A stretch of DNA of 64,000 nucleotides from Azospirillum oryzae (GTDB taxonomy: Bacteria > Pseudomonadota > Alphaproteobacteria > Azospirillales > Azospirillaceae), in assembly GCF_008364795.1 (NCBI RefSeq), contig NZ_VTTM01000001.1, forward strand, positions 186,001 to 250,000. The letters run 5' to 3'. Below, one piece after another: positions 1 to 9,227 of the stretch. How positions within the stretch are numbered: position 1 is the first letter of the stretch; each line of letters begins with the position of its first letter. A program made the translations under genes and the position numbers. Below the pieces are notes generated by a model. That model did no database searches. It saw nothing but the letters and a program-made list of their open reading frames with translations, and was not told where the DNA came from.

Positions 1-638
1 GTGCCTTCGAACAGCACCAGGAAGACGGTGTGGCCGGCCGGCAGCGGCTCGGCGAAGGACACCGACGGCGGCAGCGTCACGTCGAAATAGCGGGCGTCGG
101 TCGCCTCGGCCCGCACCGGCCCGGCCGTGCCGCGGGCGGTATCGCCGGCGATGACGGTGACGGTCGCCCCATCCTCGCGCTTTTCCACCGGGATGGCGGC
201 GGCCGGGAACTCCTGATAGCGCGGCTCGGTCATCTTCAGCCGGGCCGGCAGGTTGATCCACAGCTGGAATCCGCGCATCAAGCCTTCGGTCTGCTCCGGC
301 ATCTCCGAATGGATCAGGCCGCGGCCGGCGGTCATCCACTGCACGCCGCCGGTCTCGATCACGCCCTCATTCCCGTGGTTGTCGGCATGGCGCATGCGGC
401 CGGCCAGCATGTAGGTCACCGTCTCGAACCCGCGGTGGGGATGGTCGGGGAAGCCCGCCAGATAGTCGGTGGGCTGGTCCGACCCGAACAGGTCCAGCAT
501 CAGGAAGGGGTCGAGCGTGCGCAGGCGGGGCGTGCCCAGCATGCGGGTCATGTTGACCCCGGCCCCGTCGGAGGTGGCCATGCCCTCCACGGCGGCGAGC
601 ACCGGACGGACACCGGGGGTGGCGGGCTGGATGGACAT
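1..638 (-). CDS. Pirin-family cupin protein (3' end beyond window)
   Basis: Pirins are iron-binding bicupins. Some have quercetin 2,3-dioxygenase activity and others act as redox-sensitive cofactors, so the substrate here cannot be read from sequence. The visible 212 residues hold the N-terminal cupin with the usual metal ligands: FPDHPHRGFET places H66 and H68, and GLIHSEMPEQ places H110 and E112. The start at 638 is preceded by AGGAG. The gene runs off the left edge, so the C-terminal cupin is incomplete. It lies downstream of amtB on the same strand but behind the amtB terminator, so it is probably a separate unit. Confidence 0.9.
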   Translation of the reverse strand, partial: MSIQPATPGVRPVLAAVEGMATSDGAGVNMTRMLGTPRLRTLDPFLMLDLFGSDQPTDYLAGFPDHPHRGFETVTYMLAGRMRHADNHGNEGVIETGGVQWMTAGRGLIHSEMPEQTEGLMRGFQLWINLPARLKMTEPRYQEFPAAAIPVEKREDGATVTVIAGDTARGTAGPVRAEATDARYFDVTLPPSVSFAEPLPAGHTVFLVLFEG

Positions 639-750
639 GGCGGCAACTCCTGAAAAAGCACAATGACGTTGCACCAGAGGTAGTCCGCCCCGGCCCCGCC
701 GTGAAGCCGGCCCGCCCGCGCCACAGCGTTTCCGCCCGTGCAACAATCCA

Positions 751-781
751 AACGAAAAAGGCCGCCGGAGAACCGGCGGCC
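751..781 (-). terminator. Intrinsic terminator of amtB
   Basis: On the minus strand GGCCGCCGG and CCGGCGGCC form a perfect 9-bp stem with a 4-nt loop, followed by TTTTTCGTTT. It lies 34 nt past the amtB stop and separates amtB from the pirin gene. Confidence 0.9.
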
Positions 782-814
782 TTCTCGAAGAGACCCGTGG
801 GAAAGGGATTTGTC

Positions 815-2251
815 TTAGTGGATGCTCTCGCCGTGCAGGGCGAGGTCGAGACCGTCGCGCTCCACATCCTCCTCGACGCGCAGGCCCATCACCACGTCGA
901 CGACCTTCAGCAGGACGAAGGTGGCGACGGCGCACCACACCATGGTGTAGAGCACGCCCTGGACCTGGATCCACACGGCGGCGGCGTTGCCTTCCAGCAG
1001 GCCCAGCGTGGCGTTCGGATCGGCCTGCAGGACGGCGGCGAAGCCGCCTTCGCTGTTGGACACCGACATCTTGGCGAACACGCCGGTCAGGATGGCGCCG
1101 ACCAGACCGCCGACACCGTGCACGCCGAAGGCGTCCAGGCTGTCGTCATAGCCCAGCATGTGCTTCAGGCTGGTGGCCGACCAGAAGCAGACCACGCCGG
1201 CGATGATGCCGATGATGATGGCGCCCGTCGGGTCGACGAAGCCGGCGGCCGGGGTCACGGCGACCAGACCGGCGACGGCGCCGGAGATGATGCCGAGGAT
1301 CGACGGCTTGCCCTTGACGATCCACTCCGCGAACAGCCAGCCCATGGCGGCGCCGGCGGTGGCGATGTGCGTGGCGGCCAGCGCCATGCCGGCGCGCGGA
1401 CCGGCGGTCAGGGCCGAACCGGCGTTGAAGCCGAACCAGCCGACCCACAGCAGCGAGGCGCCGATCAGCGACAGCACCAGGTTGTGCGGCATGAAGGCTT
1501 CCTTCGGGTAGCCCTTGCGCTTGCCGATCACCAGCGCGGCGACCAGACCGGCGACGCCCGCGTTGATGTGCACGACCGTGCCGCCGGCGAAGTCCAGCAC
1601 GCCCAGGCCGAACAGGAAGCCCGACGGATACCAGACCCAGTGGGCGATCGGCGCATAGACCACGATCGACCACAGGGCGGTGAAGACCAGCAGCGAGGAG
1701 AACTTCATGCGGTCGGCGAAGGCGCCGGTGATCAGGGCCGGGGTGATGATCGCGAAGGTCATCTGGAACATCATGAAGACCGGCTCGGGGATCGTCGTCG
1801 CGACGCCCGAACCCGTCGCCTCGCCCAGCACGAAGGCCTTCGAGAAGTCGAGCCCGTTCAGGAACAGCCGGTCGAGACCGCCGACATAGGCGCCGGTGCC
1901 GGTGAAGGCCAGGCTGTAGCCGATCACGTACCACAGGACGCTGACGAGGCAGGTGATGGCGAAGCTCTGCATCACCGTCGCCAGCACGTTCATCTTGCGG
2001 ACCATGCCGCCGTAGAACAGCGCCAGGCCGGGGATGGTCATCATCAGCACCAGCGCCGTGGAGACCAGCATCCAGGCGGTGTCGCCGCCATTCAGCGCCG
2101 GAGCCGCCGGCGCGGCAGCAGCAGCGGCAGCAGCCGTAGCCGCGGCAGCGGCGGCAGCCGCCGGATCCTGGGCAAGGGCTGCGGCCGGCATGCCGACCGC
2201 GCCCAGAGCAACCGCCATCATCGGTGCGGCCAGAAGGAACAGACGGTTCAT
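815..2251 (-). CDS. amtB: Ammonium transporter AmtB
   Basis: This is an inner-membrane ammonium/ammonia channel of the Amt/Rh family, 478 aa. The chosen start at 2251 follows AGGAG; a longer in-frame reading to 2335 lacks family similarity. The protein begins with a cleavable-looking signal segment ending near AALAQ, then a low-complexity alanine run before the first transmembrane helix. The twin pore histidines are visible in GGTVVHINAG and FGVHGVGG. It is monocistronic: it has its own terminator and an RpoN-type promoter 160 bp upstream, which fits expression under nitrogen limitation. No glnK/glnZ gene is adjacent. Confidence 0.97.
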   Translation of the reverse strand: MNRLFLLAAPMMAVALGAVGMPAAALAQDPAAAAAAAATAAAAAAAAPAAPALNGGDTAWMLVSTALVLMMTIPGLALFYGGMVRKMNVLATVMQSFAITCLVSVLWYVIGYSLAFTGTGAYVGGLDRLFLNGLDFSKAFVLGEATGSGVATTIPEPVFMMFQMTFAIITPALITGAFADRMKFSSLLVFTALWSIVVYAPIAHWVWYPSGFLFGLGVLDFAGGTVVHINAGVAGLVAALVIGKRKGYPKEAFMPHNLVLSLIGASLLWVGWFGFNAGSALTAGPRAGMALAATHIATAGAAMGWLFAEWIVKGKPSILGIISGAVAGLVAVTPAAGFVDPTGAIIIGIIAGVVCFWSATSLKHMLGYDDSLDAFGVHGVGGLVGAILTGVFAKMSVSNSEGGFAAVLQADPNATLGLLEGNAAAVWIQVQGVLYTMVWCAVATFVLLKVVDVVMGLRVEEDVERDGLDLALHGESIH

Positions 2252-2411
2252 CGAGGCTCCTCTTTCTCCAAAATCGCTCCCACCCCTGAACGGCCGGCGC
2301 GGCACCGGAGGTGTTCCGCGCACAGGGCACCGCACTGGGGCGACCCCGTCCCGGTCGCCCCGTCCCCGGCAAAGACGGGGCGGCGGACGGGACCAAGGAC
2401 GCCTCCAGCGT

Positions 2412-2427
2412 TACAAGAAGCGTGCCA
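2412..2427 (-). promoter_or_regulatory. Sigma-54 (RpoN) promoter upstream of amtB
   Basis: Read on the minus strand the site is TGGCACGCTTCTTGTA. It matches the TGGCAC-N5-TTGCA consensus at 10 of 11 defined positions, including the invariant GG and the second-block TTG. It points toward amtB. The 2252-2900 gap also holds the glgC leader. I found no clean NtrC dyad, so the activator site is left open. Confidence 0.78.
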
Positions 2428-2900
2428 GTCGAAAACGGCTTGGAATCGTCAGGGTTGTCCCAGGACCGGGCCCCCGAACGGGCAGCCCCGTACGAGTCGC
2501 ACCCGCTGTCTGCACAGAAAACAGGCAGGTTCCGGAGGCGGTATTCTCCCGCAATTTTCGGGCTTTCGAGCGATTGACAGGGCCGGACACCGTGATGCGC
2601 CCCGGCATTCTGGCTGTCATTCCGGCAGATGATGAAAATTTGGGCAGAGTTCGGCCTGCGCAGCGGTCACTGGCGCGACATCGGGCGGCCCCTACCCCTT
2701 CCATCCAGTCCATTCGGCTTGCCCCGGATTCTCCACCGCTTTCCTCCTAGGACCGCGGGTTGAAGATCCGGCGGGTAAGCCGAGGCGAACCCGACGCCGG
2801 GCCTATTGGACATGGCGGCGAGATGTGGCACCGTCAACGCCTCCAATTGGATTGGCCGCTCACCCGCGGCCTCAAGAATAAGGCAAAGGGAGTAACGGCC

Positions 2901-4172
2901 ATGCTCGACAAACGCGATCTGCGCCTCGCACCGCGACGTGCGGTGGCGCTGGTGCTGGCCGGGGGACGCGGAAGCCGTCTGAAGCAGCTGACCGACCGCC
3001 GGGCCAAGCCGGCGACATATTTCGGCGGCAAGTACCGCATCATCGACTTCGCGCTGTCCAACTGCGTCAATTCCGGATTCCGCCGCATCGGCGTGCTGAC
3101 GCAGTACAAGTCGCACAGCCTTCTGCGCCATCTCCAGCGCGGCTGGAACGTCTTCCGCGGCGAGATGAACGAGTTCTGCGACCTGCTGCCGGCCCAGCAG
3201 CGCATCAGCGAGACGGAATGGTACCAGGGCACCGCCGACGCCGTATTCCAGAACCTGGACATCCTGCGCGACCACGAGCCGGAATATGTCCTGATCCTGG
3301 CCGGCGACCACATCTACAAGATGGATTACGGCGCGCTGCTGCTCGACCACATCGACCGCAAGGCCGACGTCACCGTCCCCTGCATCGCCGTTCCGCGCGA
3401 ACAGGCGAGCGGCTTCGGCGTGATGCACATCGACGACGAGCGCCGCATCATCGACTTCGTGGAAAAGCCGGCCGATCCGCCGCCGATGCCGGGCCGCCCC
3501 GATCTGGCGCTGGCCAGCATGGGCATCTACGTCTTCAACGCCCAGTTCCTCTACGACCAGCTGGAGCGCGACGTCGTCACCCCCGGTTCCAGCCGCGATT
3601 TCGGCAAGGACATCATCCCGCATCTGGTGAAGAGCGGTGCCAGGATCATCGCCCACGATTACGCCGACAGCGCCATCATCGACGCGCCCGACAACGCCCC
3701 CTACTGGCGCGATGTCGGCACCATCGACGCCTATTGGGAAGCCAACCTGGACCTCTGCCACGTCACGCCGCAGCTGAACCTGTACAACCGCGACTGGCCG
3801 ATCTTCACCTATCAGGAACAGCTGCCGCCGGCGAAGTTCGTCTTCGACGACGAGAACCGCCGCGGCATGGCGGTGGACAGCCTGGTGTCGGGCGGCTGCA
3901 TCATCTCCGGTTCCACCGTGCGGCGGTCACTGCTGTTCAGCTCGGTCCGCGTCAACTCCTATAGCGAGCTGCACGAGGCGGTGGTCCTGCCGGAATGCGA
4001 CATCGGCCGCCATTGCCGCCTGAAGAAGGTGGTGATCGACCGCGGCGTCAGCATCCCCAACGGCCTCGTCGTCGGCGAGGATGCGGAGCTGGACGCCAAG
4101 CGCTTCCACCGCAGCGAGGGCGGCGTCGTCCTGATCACCCGCGAGATGATCGAGAAGCTGCCGAAGGAGTAA
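2901..4172 (+). CDS. glgC: Glucose-1-phosphate adenylyltransferase (ADP-glucose pyrophosphorylase)
   Basis: GlgC makes ADP-glucose from glucose-1-phosphate and ATP, the committed step of bacterial glycogen synthesis. The 423-aa length is normal for the family. The N-terminal nucleotide-binding signature [13 protein letters not shown], the [12 protein letters not shown] stretch, GDHIYKMDY and the FVEKP loop are intact, and the C-terminus is the usual beta-helix. The start at 2901 follows AAAGGGAG; an in-frame upstream extension to 2760 was not used because family members begin near this point. glgA follows after 124 bp on the same strand, giving a glgC-glgA synthesis pair; no branching or degradation gene is in the window. 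Confidence 0.97.
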   Translation: MLDKRDLRLAPRRAVALVLAGGRGSRLKQLTDRRAKPATYFGGKYRIIDFALSNCVNSGFRRIGVLTQYKSHSLLRHLQRGWNVFRGEMNEFCDLLPAQQRISETEWYQGTADAVFQNLDILRDHEPEYVLILAGDHIYKMDYGALLLDHIDRKADVTVPCIAVPREQASGFGVMHIDDERRIIDFVEKPADPPPMPGRPDLALASMGIYVFNAQFLYDQLERDVVTPGSSRDFGKDIIPHLVKSGARIIAHDYADSAIIDAPDNAPYWRDVGTIDAYWEANLDLCHVTPQLNLYNRDWPIFTYQEQLPPAKFVFDDENRRGMAVDSLVSGGCIISGSTVRRSLLFSSVRVNSYSELHEAVVLPECDIGRHCRLKKVVIDRGVSIPNGLVVGEDAELDAKRFHRSEGGVVLITREMIEKLPKE

Positions 4173-4197
4173 AGCGGCATTTCGCCGCCAGTACTCC

Positions 4198-4239
4198 GCG
4201 CCGATGCGGCTCGGTTCCCCACCGGCCCCGCATCGGCGC
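4198..4239. repeat. Inverted repeat in the glgC-glgA gap
   Basis: GCGCCGATGCGG (4198-4209) pairs perfectly with CCGCATCGGCGC (4228-4239) across an 18-nt loop. A smaller hairpin, GCGGC/GCCGC, lies just before it. No T-tract follows, so it is more likely an mRNA-stabilising or processing structure than a terminator. Confidence 0.6.
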
Positions 4240-4296
4240 TATAAGCTGACTTGCGCCCTCCCCCCTCCCCCCGCCTTTCATCCGAGTGCCTTCCCG

Positions 4297-5763
4297 ATGC
4301 GCGTCCTCTACGTCACGTCCGAATGCTACCCGATGGTCAAGACGGGGGGGCTGGCGGACGTGTCCGCCGCCCTGCCGCCGGCCCTGAACGCCGCCGGCGC
4401 CGATGTCCGCCTGCTGCTGCCGGGATATCCCGCCGTTCTCAACAGCCTGCAGAACCTGCACGAGGTCGGCGACCTGATCACCGACCTGCCCGGCTGCGAC
4501 CGCGCCCAGCTGTGCATCGGCCGCACCGCCGACGGGGTCCTCGCCTATGCGCTGAACGCGCCGTCGCTGTACGACCGTCCCGGCAACCCCTATCTCGGGC
4601 CGGACGGCAAGGATTGGGCCGACAACGCCCTGCGCTTCGCCGCGCTCGCCTGGGTCGCCGCCGGTTTCGCGGCGGAGGACTCCTACGATCCCTGGTGGCG
4701 GCCCGACATCCTGCACGGCCACGACTGGCAGGCCGGGCTGATCCCCGCCTATCTGGCCCTGCGCCCCGACCGCTTCACCGGCCCCTTCCGGCCGGGCACC
4801 GTGCTGACCATCCACAACATCGCCTATCAGGGCATCTTCGGCCCCTGGATGATGGGCGACCTCGGCTTGCCCTCCTCCAGCTTCCGCATCGATGGCGTCG
4901 AGTATTACGGCAACATCAGCTTCCTGAAGGCGGGTTGCTTCTACGCCGACCGCCTGACCACGGTCAGCCCGACCTACGCCAACGAAATCCAGACGGCGGA
5001 GCACGGCACCGGCCTGCAAGGCCTGCTCGCCACCCGGTCCGACGTGCTGACCGGCATCCTGAACGGCGTCGATTACGCGGTGTGGGACCCGGCGACCGAC
5101 CCGCACCTGCCCGCCCGCTACACCCCCGACGACCTCGGCGGCAAGGACGCCTGCAAGGCCGACCTGCAATCCGCCTTCGGCCTGGACCGCCGCCCCGACG
5201 CGCCGCTGGCCGCCGTGGTCAGCCGCCTGACCTGGCACAAGGGCCTGGACCTCGTGCTGGAGGCCGCCAGCCAATGGGTCGCCTGGGGCGGCCAGCTGGT
5301 GGTTCTCGGCAGCGGAGACGTCGACAGCGAGGCCGGTTTCCGCCACCTCGCCCAGTGGCATCCGCAATCGGTCGGCGTCCGCGTCGGCTATGACGAGCCG
5401 CTGTCCCACCGCATCCAGGCCGGTGCCGACCTGTTCCTGGTGCCGTCCCGATCGGAGCCCTGCGGGCTGACCCAGCTCTACGCCCTGAAATACGGCACCC
5501 TGCCGCTGGTCCGCCGCACCGGCGGCCTCGCCGACACGGTGATCGACGCCAACCCGGCCGCCAGCGCCGACGGCAGCGCCACCGGCTTCCAGTTCGTCAA
5601 CGCGACGGGGCAAGAACTGGTCTGGGCGCTGCGTCGGGCGATGAGCGTCTACCGCAAGCCGGAACGCTGGCAGGCGATGCAGCGCCGCGCCATGACGCGC
5701 GACTTCGGCTGGCACGGCCCGGCGGAGGAGTATATGGAGCTGTATCGGGGGGTGGCGAGATAG
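4297..5763 (+). CDS. glgA: Glycogen synthase (ADP-glucose dependent)
   Basis: GlgA (GT5 family, GT-B fold) transfers glucose from ADP-glucose to the growing alpha-1,4-glucan. The protein is 488 aa, the usual size. The N-terminal KTGGLADVSAALP motif binds ADP-glucose, and the C-terminal SRSEPCGLTQLYALKYGTLP with RTGGLADT carries the conserved catalytic-site glutamate and second nucleotide-binding loop. ATG 4297 is chosen because family proteins start directly with MRVLYVTSE; no clear Shine-Dalgarno precedes it, and an upstream in-frame ATG at 4204 lies inside the hairpin. Second gene of the glgCA pair. Confidence 0.96.
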   Translation: MRVLYVTSECYPMVKTGGLADVSAALPPALNAAGADVRLLLPGYPAVLNSLQNLHEVGDLITDLPGCDRAQLCIGRTADGVLAYALNAPSLYDRPGNPYLGPDGKDWADNALRFAALAWVAAGFAAEDSYDPWWRPDILHGHDWQAGLIPAYLALRPDRFTGPFRPGTVLTIHNIAYQGIFGPWMMGDLGLPSSSFRIDGVEYYGNISFLKAGCFYADRLTTVSPTYANEIQTAEHGTGLQGLLATRSDVLTGILNGVDYAVWDPATDPHLPARYTPDDLGGKDACKADLQSAFGLDRRPDAPLAAVVSRLTWHKGLDLVLEAASQWVAWGGQLVVLGSGDVDSEAGFRHLAQWHPQSVGVRVGYDEPLSHRIQAGADLFLVPSRSEPCGLTQLYALKYGTLPLVRRTGGLADTVIDANPAASADGSATGFQFVNATGQELVWALRRAMSVYRKPERWQAMQRRAMTRDFGWHGPAEEYMELYRGVAR

Positions 5764-5772
5764 CGGAACAAT

Positions 5773-5815
5773 TTGCCGCCTGTTGCCATTTATGGGCTTC
5801 GGGAACAGGCGGCAA
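5773..5815 (-). terminator. Hairpin at the convergent ends of glgA and the NACHT gene
   Basis: TTGCCGCCTGTT (5773-5784) and AACAGGCGGCAA (5804-5815) form a perfect 12-bp stem overlapping the last codons of the minus-strand gene. Only a weak ATTGTT follows on the minus strand. It may terminate either of the two converging transcripts. Confidence 0.5.
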
Positions 5816-8666
5816 GTTGCTCTGGATTCAGATTAGCACCCGTCAGATTGGCATCTGTTAGGTCGGCCTCCCAGAGGTTGGTGCGCGTCAGGTTAGCGCT
5901 TGGCAGTTCGGCCTCCCTCAGATTTGCACCTGTCAAGTTTGCGTCTCTCAGGTTGGCATCTCTCAGGTTGGAACGCGTCAGGTCGGCGCCCGTCAGGTTG
6001 ACGCGCGTCAGATCGGCGCCTGTCAGGTTAGCGCCCCTCAAGTTGGAACACGATAGATTGGCATGACTTAGATCAGCGCCCATCAGGTTGGCGCAACTCA
6101 GGTCAGCATCTCTCAAGTCGGCGCCCGTAAGGTCGGCGTCCCTTAAATTGGAGCCGGTCAAATTGGCACGCGTCAGGCGGGCCTCGCTCAAATTGGCGTT
6201 CCTTAGATCAGCGCCAGTCAGATCGGCATCCCCTAGGGTTGCACGGTTCAGGTTGGTGCGCGTCAGGTCAGCCTTGCCCAGGTGAGCCCCCGTCAGGTCG
6301 GCGTCCATGAGATTGGCGTCCGTCAGGTCGGCACAAGTTAGGTCGGCATTCGTCAGGTCGGCGTCCGTTAGGTCAACACTCGTCAGGTCGGTGCCCGTCA
6401 GGTCAAAGATGTGAAATGTGTCCCGTGCGACGGAGTATTCGGTTACTGGTCCAGCAAGGCGATGCAGGGTTGCTGCCAGGATTGCGGAATCGATCCGGAT
6501 GGGGGCGGATTTTTTCGCCGAAACGCGGAATGCTGCCGCAAGAGCACAGAGCATTGCTGTCTCTGCGTTGCGAACCAGCCGTTCGCTAGCCCGCGAGCGC
6601 ATTGCACCATCCGGCAATGGCATGCCCGTTTCCAAACACTCTACCAGAAGGCTAGAAAGGGAATCCCGCCACCGATCAACCTTAAGCGGATCGTGAGCGG
6701 CTTCGAGAGCCACTTCCGCGGACAGAAAGCCATAGGTTGCCCGGTCCATGACCGTAGGACCGCACAACTCCAACCAATCCTTCAGTGCGGCATCAGTCCT
6801 GTTTCGCCGCACCTCTTGAGCATTTGGCATCTCCGGCAGTAGCCGAACCACCCGGCAGGCGACGAGGAACTGACCGAAGCTTTTATGGGTGAATTCAACC
6901 AACCGGTGCTCCACACCCTGGTGAGCGCGACAGAAAAAGCTGTCAAGTAAAGCTGTTAGAGCTGCATCGCTATCCTCAGAAAGACGCTTTAGCTCCTTGG
7001 ACAACTGATTGTCATTGAGTCGTCTTTCTACCGCACTCAACGCTACAGCGCGGTCGGTCCCGGCATGCCATGCCGCCACCGCCACCTCCTCCAGCATCTG
7101 TTCCAGTCGGTCACGGACAGGATCGATGGCCTCCGTGCTCCCGTCCCCCTGACGCCGCCGATGGATGCGATCGAGGACGTGGCCGAAGAGGCGGGTATAG
7201 AGATCATGAACACCACTGATGGTCGCTGCCCGCTCCGGCCCTTCCTCCGTCAGAATTTGCGCCAGCAACCAGTTCAACAGCGGTTGCTCGGTCAACGAGT
7301 CGATGTGTGGGTCATGGCGCCTCAGCGGCTCAGGCATCCCGCCTTTCGGATCGAAGCGCTTCCACCAGACCGACCGCTGGTCGAGTCTGGCCAAGTCCTG
7401 CGGTTCGTAACCGTCACGGTCCTGCTCGACAATGCGATAGCGCAGCACATGCAGACGGGCTTCGTCCCTGCGGGCCATGCCCCCGAGGTTGAGCGCAGTG
7501 GAAACGGCGCCCGGCCGCCCGGCGAGCAGCAGCAGCACACGGGTGTCTTCACGGTTCCATTCCGACAGGCGCTGCCCCAGGTCCGTGATGAACCCGCTCA
7601 GCAGCACCGTCGCTCCTTGGCCCGCCTTAGCCAGTTCATCCAGCCCGTCAAGAATCAGCACCAGCGGCTCGCCGGCAGATAGAGCATTGAAGGGATCGTG
7701 CCCAAGGTCGCCGGCCAGATAGCGCGCCAACTCTTCAAGCGAACCCTTCGCGATGTTGAGCCGGGTGAGCGGCACCAGCAGCACCCGCCGCTTTTCTGCG
7801 GCCAGCCGGGCGGCGAGTTTCATGCAGGCACTCGATTTGCCGGCGCCGGGCTCGCCGGACAACACGCGAATCCGGTCGACGTCACCACAGTCTGTCCGGG
7901 TCGCCCAGCTATACAGCGCGTCGTCCAGCCAGACGAGAGTCCGTTTGCGCCGCTCTCCGCTTGTCCGCTCCGGCGCCTCAGGATCGCCGACCGCGGCCCG
8001 CAGGGGGACGTAGAGGTCGTTCAGGGAACAGCGGATCTTCTTCGGACTCAGCGCCCGCAACGGCGCGTCCATCGCCTTGACCAGACGGTCGCGGTATGCG
8101 TTCCACTGCAACGACCGCTGCGCCGCCGGGTCGAAAGGGGTCTGCTCCAGCGCCGCCCGCAGTGCTTGATAGTCCTTCTCCCGCTCCGGGTTTCGCCATT
8201 CCCCGGCCAGGGCGAGCGGCAACGCATCGGCTAAGGCGCGGCGGACCAGGAGGCGATTGTCTTCGGACACCCCACAGGCCCGCATGCACCAGTCGAACAG
8301 AGCCAGCAACACCTCCAAACCCGGCCAGCGCTCCGGATCGGTGAAGGCCATTGCGGTCAGGTCCAGGGAAACATCGGCGGTTGCGCCCAGTATCGCCGCC
8401 TCGATCTCCCGAAGGTCGGCCTCCACCGCCATCACGGGGGCGTTGCGCGCCTCCGCCTGGATAACACGGATGGCGGCGGCATAGGCGGAGCGCTGAAGCA
8501 GCAGCTTCGCCCCCTCCTCCGCCGTGGGCGGGGTTTGCGGATCGGCTTTGAAAGCGCCGGTGGCGTCGATCACCCCCTTGATGGCGCTGCCGAAATTCAG
8601 ATCGGCCAGATCGACCGCCACCTTGCCGAACGCCCGCGCAAGGCTGGCTCGCTCAACCGCAACCAT
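5790..8666 (-). CDS. NACHT-domain STAND NTPase with C-terminal pentapeptide repeats (probable anti-phage or signalling protein)
   Basis: This 958-aa protein has three parts. Residues 1-270 are an alpha-helical N-terminal region without a motif I recognise. A NACHT-type P-loop NTPase follows, with Walker A GEPGAGKSSACMKLA near 271-285 and Walker B LVLILDGLDEL near 335-345, then a helical region. The last 190 or so residues are about 38 A(D/N)LxX pentapeptide repeats forming a right-handed beta-helix. STAND NTPases of this kind act as ligand-triggered switches, and bacterial NACHT proteins include experimentally shown anti-phage proteins; here the repeat would be the sensor or scaffold, which is inference. 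Start 8666 has AAGGGG upstream; 8711 is an alternative. It stands alone between glgA and lepA. Confidence 0.85.
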   Translation of the reverse strand: MVAVERASLARAFGKVAVDLADLNFGSAIKGVIDATGAFKADPQTPPTAEEGAKLLLQRSAYAAAIRVIQAEARNAPVMAVEADLREIEAAILGATADVSLDLTAMAFTDPERWPGLEVLLALFDWCMRACGVSEDNRLLVRRALADALPLALAGEWRNPEREKDYQALRAALEQTPFDPAAQRSLQWNAYRDRLVKAMDAPLRALSPKKIRCSLNDLYVPLRAAVGDPEAPERTSGERRKRTLVWLDDALYSWATRTDCGDVDRIRVLSGEPGAGKSSACMKLAARLAAEKRRVLLVPLTRLNIAKGSLEELARYLAGDLGHDPFNALSAGEPLVLILDGLDELAKAGQGATVLLSGFITDLGQRLSEWNREDTRVLLLLAGRPGAVSTALNLGGMARRDEARLHVLRYRIVEQDRDGYEPQDLARLDQRSVWWKRFDPKGGMPEPLRRHDPHIDSLTEQPLLNWLLAQILTEEGPERAATISGVHDLYTRLFGHVLDRIHRRRQGDGSTEAIDPVRDRLEQMLEEVAVAAWHAGTDRAVALSAVERRLNDNQLSKELKRLSEDSDAALTALLDSFFCRAHQGVEHRLVEFTHKSFGQFLVACRVVRLLPEMPNAQEVRRNRTDAALKDWLELCGPTVMDRATYGFLSAEVALEAAHDPLKVDRWRDSLSSLLVECLETGMPLPDGAMRSRASERLVRNAETAMLCALAAAFRVSAKKSAPIRIDSAILAATLHRLAGPVTEYSVARDTFHIFDLTGTDLTSVDLTDADLTNADLTCADLTDANLMDADLTGAHLGKADLTRTNLNRATLGDADLTGADLRNANLSEARLTRANLTGSNLRDADLTGADLRDADLSCANLMGADLSHANLSCSNLRGANLTGADLTRVNLTGADLTRSNLRDANLRDANLTGANLREAELPSANLTRTNLWEADLTDANLTGANLNPEQLAACSRSP
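5820..6405 (-). repeat. 15-bp-period coding repeat (pentapeptide tract)
   Basis: The DNA repeats with a 15-bp period (variants of GTCAGGTCGGCGCCC on the plus strand). It encodes the pentapeptide helix and is not a CRISPR: there are no unique spacers. Such tracts can change copy number by slippage in units that keep frame. Confidence 0.9.
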
Positions 8667-8989
8667 GGTTCGCCCCTTATGTCCGCAATGATGCCTGTCG
8701 CTGCCCGCCATCCTCAGCCGTGAAAAGCGATCCGGGCCCGCCCTGGGTCAGCAGCGCGCCCCCACTCAAATCAGCCAGCGTGTGGCGCTGCGGTGCCCGC
8801 TCGCCCCTTCATGGAAATTCTGCCGCCATTATGGAGGAAGCAAACGCGCATCGCCGGACCTTCCGTCTCTTTTTATGCAGTCTACTGTCCCATTTCTACC
8901 ATTTGGAGATCAAGATGGGCATATTGCCACGTCCGGCCTATAGTTCCCGGAGGGCGACCACCCACCACCCAAAGCGCCACACGCCGCAG

Positions 8990-9124
8990 GATGGAACAGT
9001 GAACACACCCGCCAAAACCGTTCCAAACTGTTACAAACGTTCCACCCCCCGCCCGCCGCCAGGGCGAGCCGCACCCGATGGAACACTGAACACCCCGCGG
9101 AAAAGCGTTCCACGCTGTTCCAAC
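8990..9124. repeat. Dispersed TGGAACA/TTCCA intergenic repeat, copy 1 (upstream of lepA)
   Basis: Two related units lie 87 bp apart. Each starts with TGGAACA (8992, 9079) and has TTCCA exactly 29 nt later (9021, 9108), followed by further TTCCA-like words at 10-nt steps (TTACA 9031; TTCCA 9040; TTCCA 9118). The same architecture occurs before ubiE. The rest of 8667-8989 shows nothing I can name. Confidence 0.65.
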
Positions 9125-9168
9125 CACCCCACCGCCCGGCCTGCCCCACCCGCCCCACCACACCATCA

Positions 9169-9197
9169 TTGCGCCCATCCCCCGTCCGCCCTATGTT
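9169..9197 (+). promoter_or_regulatory. Candidate sigma-70 promoter of lepA
   Basis: TTGCGC (9169-9174) and TATGTT (9192-9197) are separated by exactly 17 bp, with the expected transcription start about 25 nt before the lepA ATG. This is a pattern match only. Confidence 0.45.
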
Positions 9198-9227
9198 CCC
9201 GGCAAACTATCGCTTGTCCGGGCCCAG

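Noticed and set aside
2462..2560. NtrC-binding dyad upstream of the amtB RpoN promoter
   Set aside because: GCACCCGCTGTCTGCAC has only weak symmetry and does not match the GCACC/GGTGC arms well enough to claim.
701..2632. A 643-codon plus-strand frame rich in His, Gly and Arg
   Set aside because: It runs antisense to amtB, has low-complexity composition and is a typical high-GC shadow frame. amtB is unmistakable.
5820..6405. Regular short repeats that might suggest a CRISPR array
   Set aside because: The period is 15 bp with no unique spacers, and translation gives pentapeptide repeats in one open frame.
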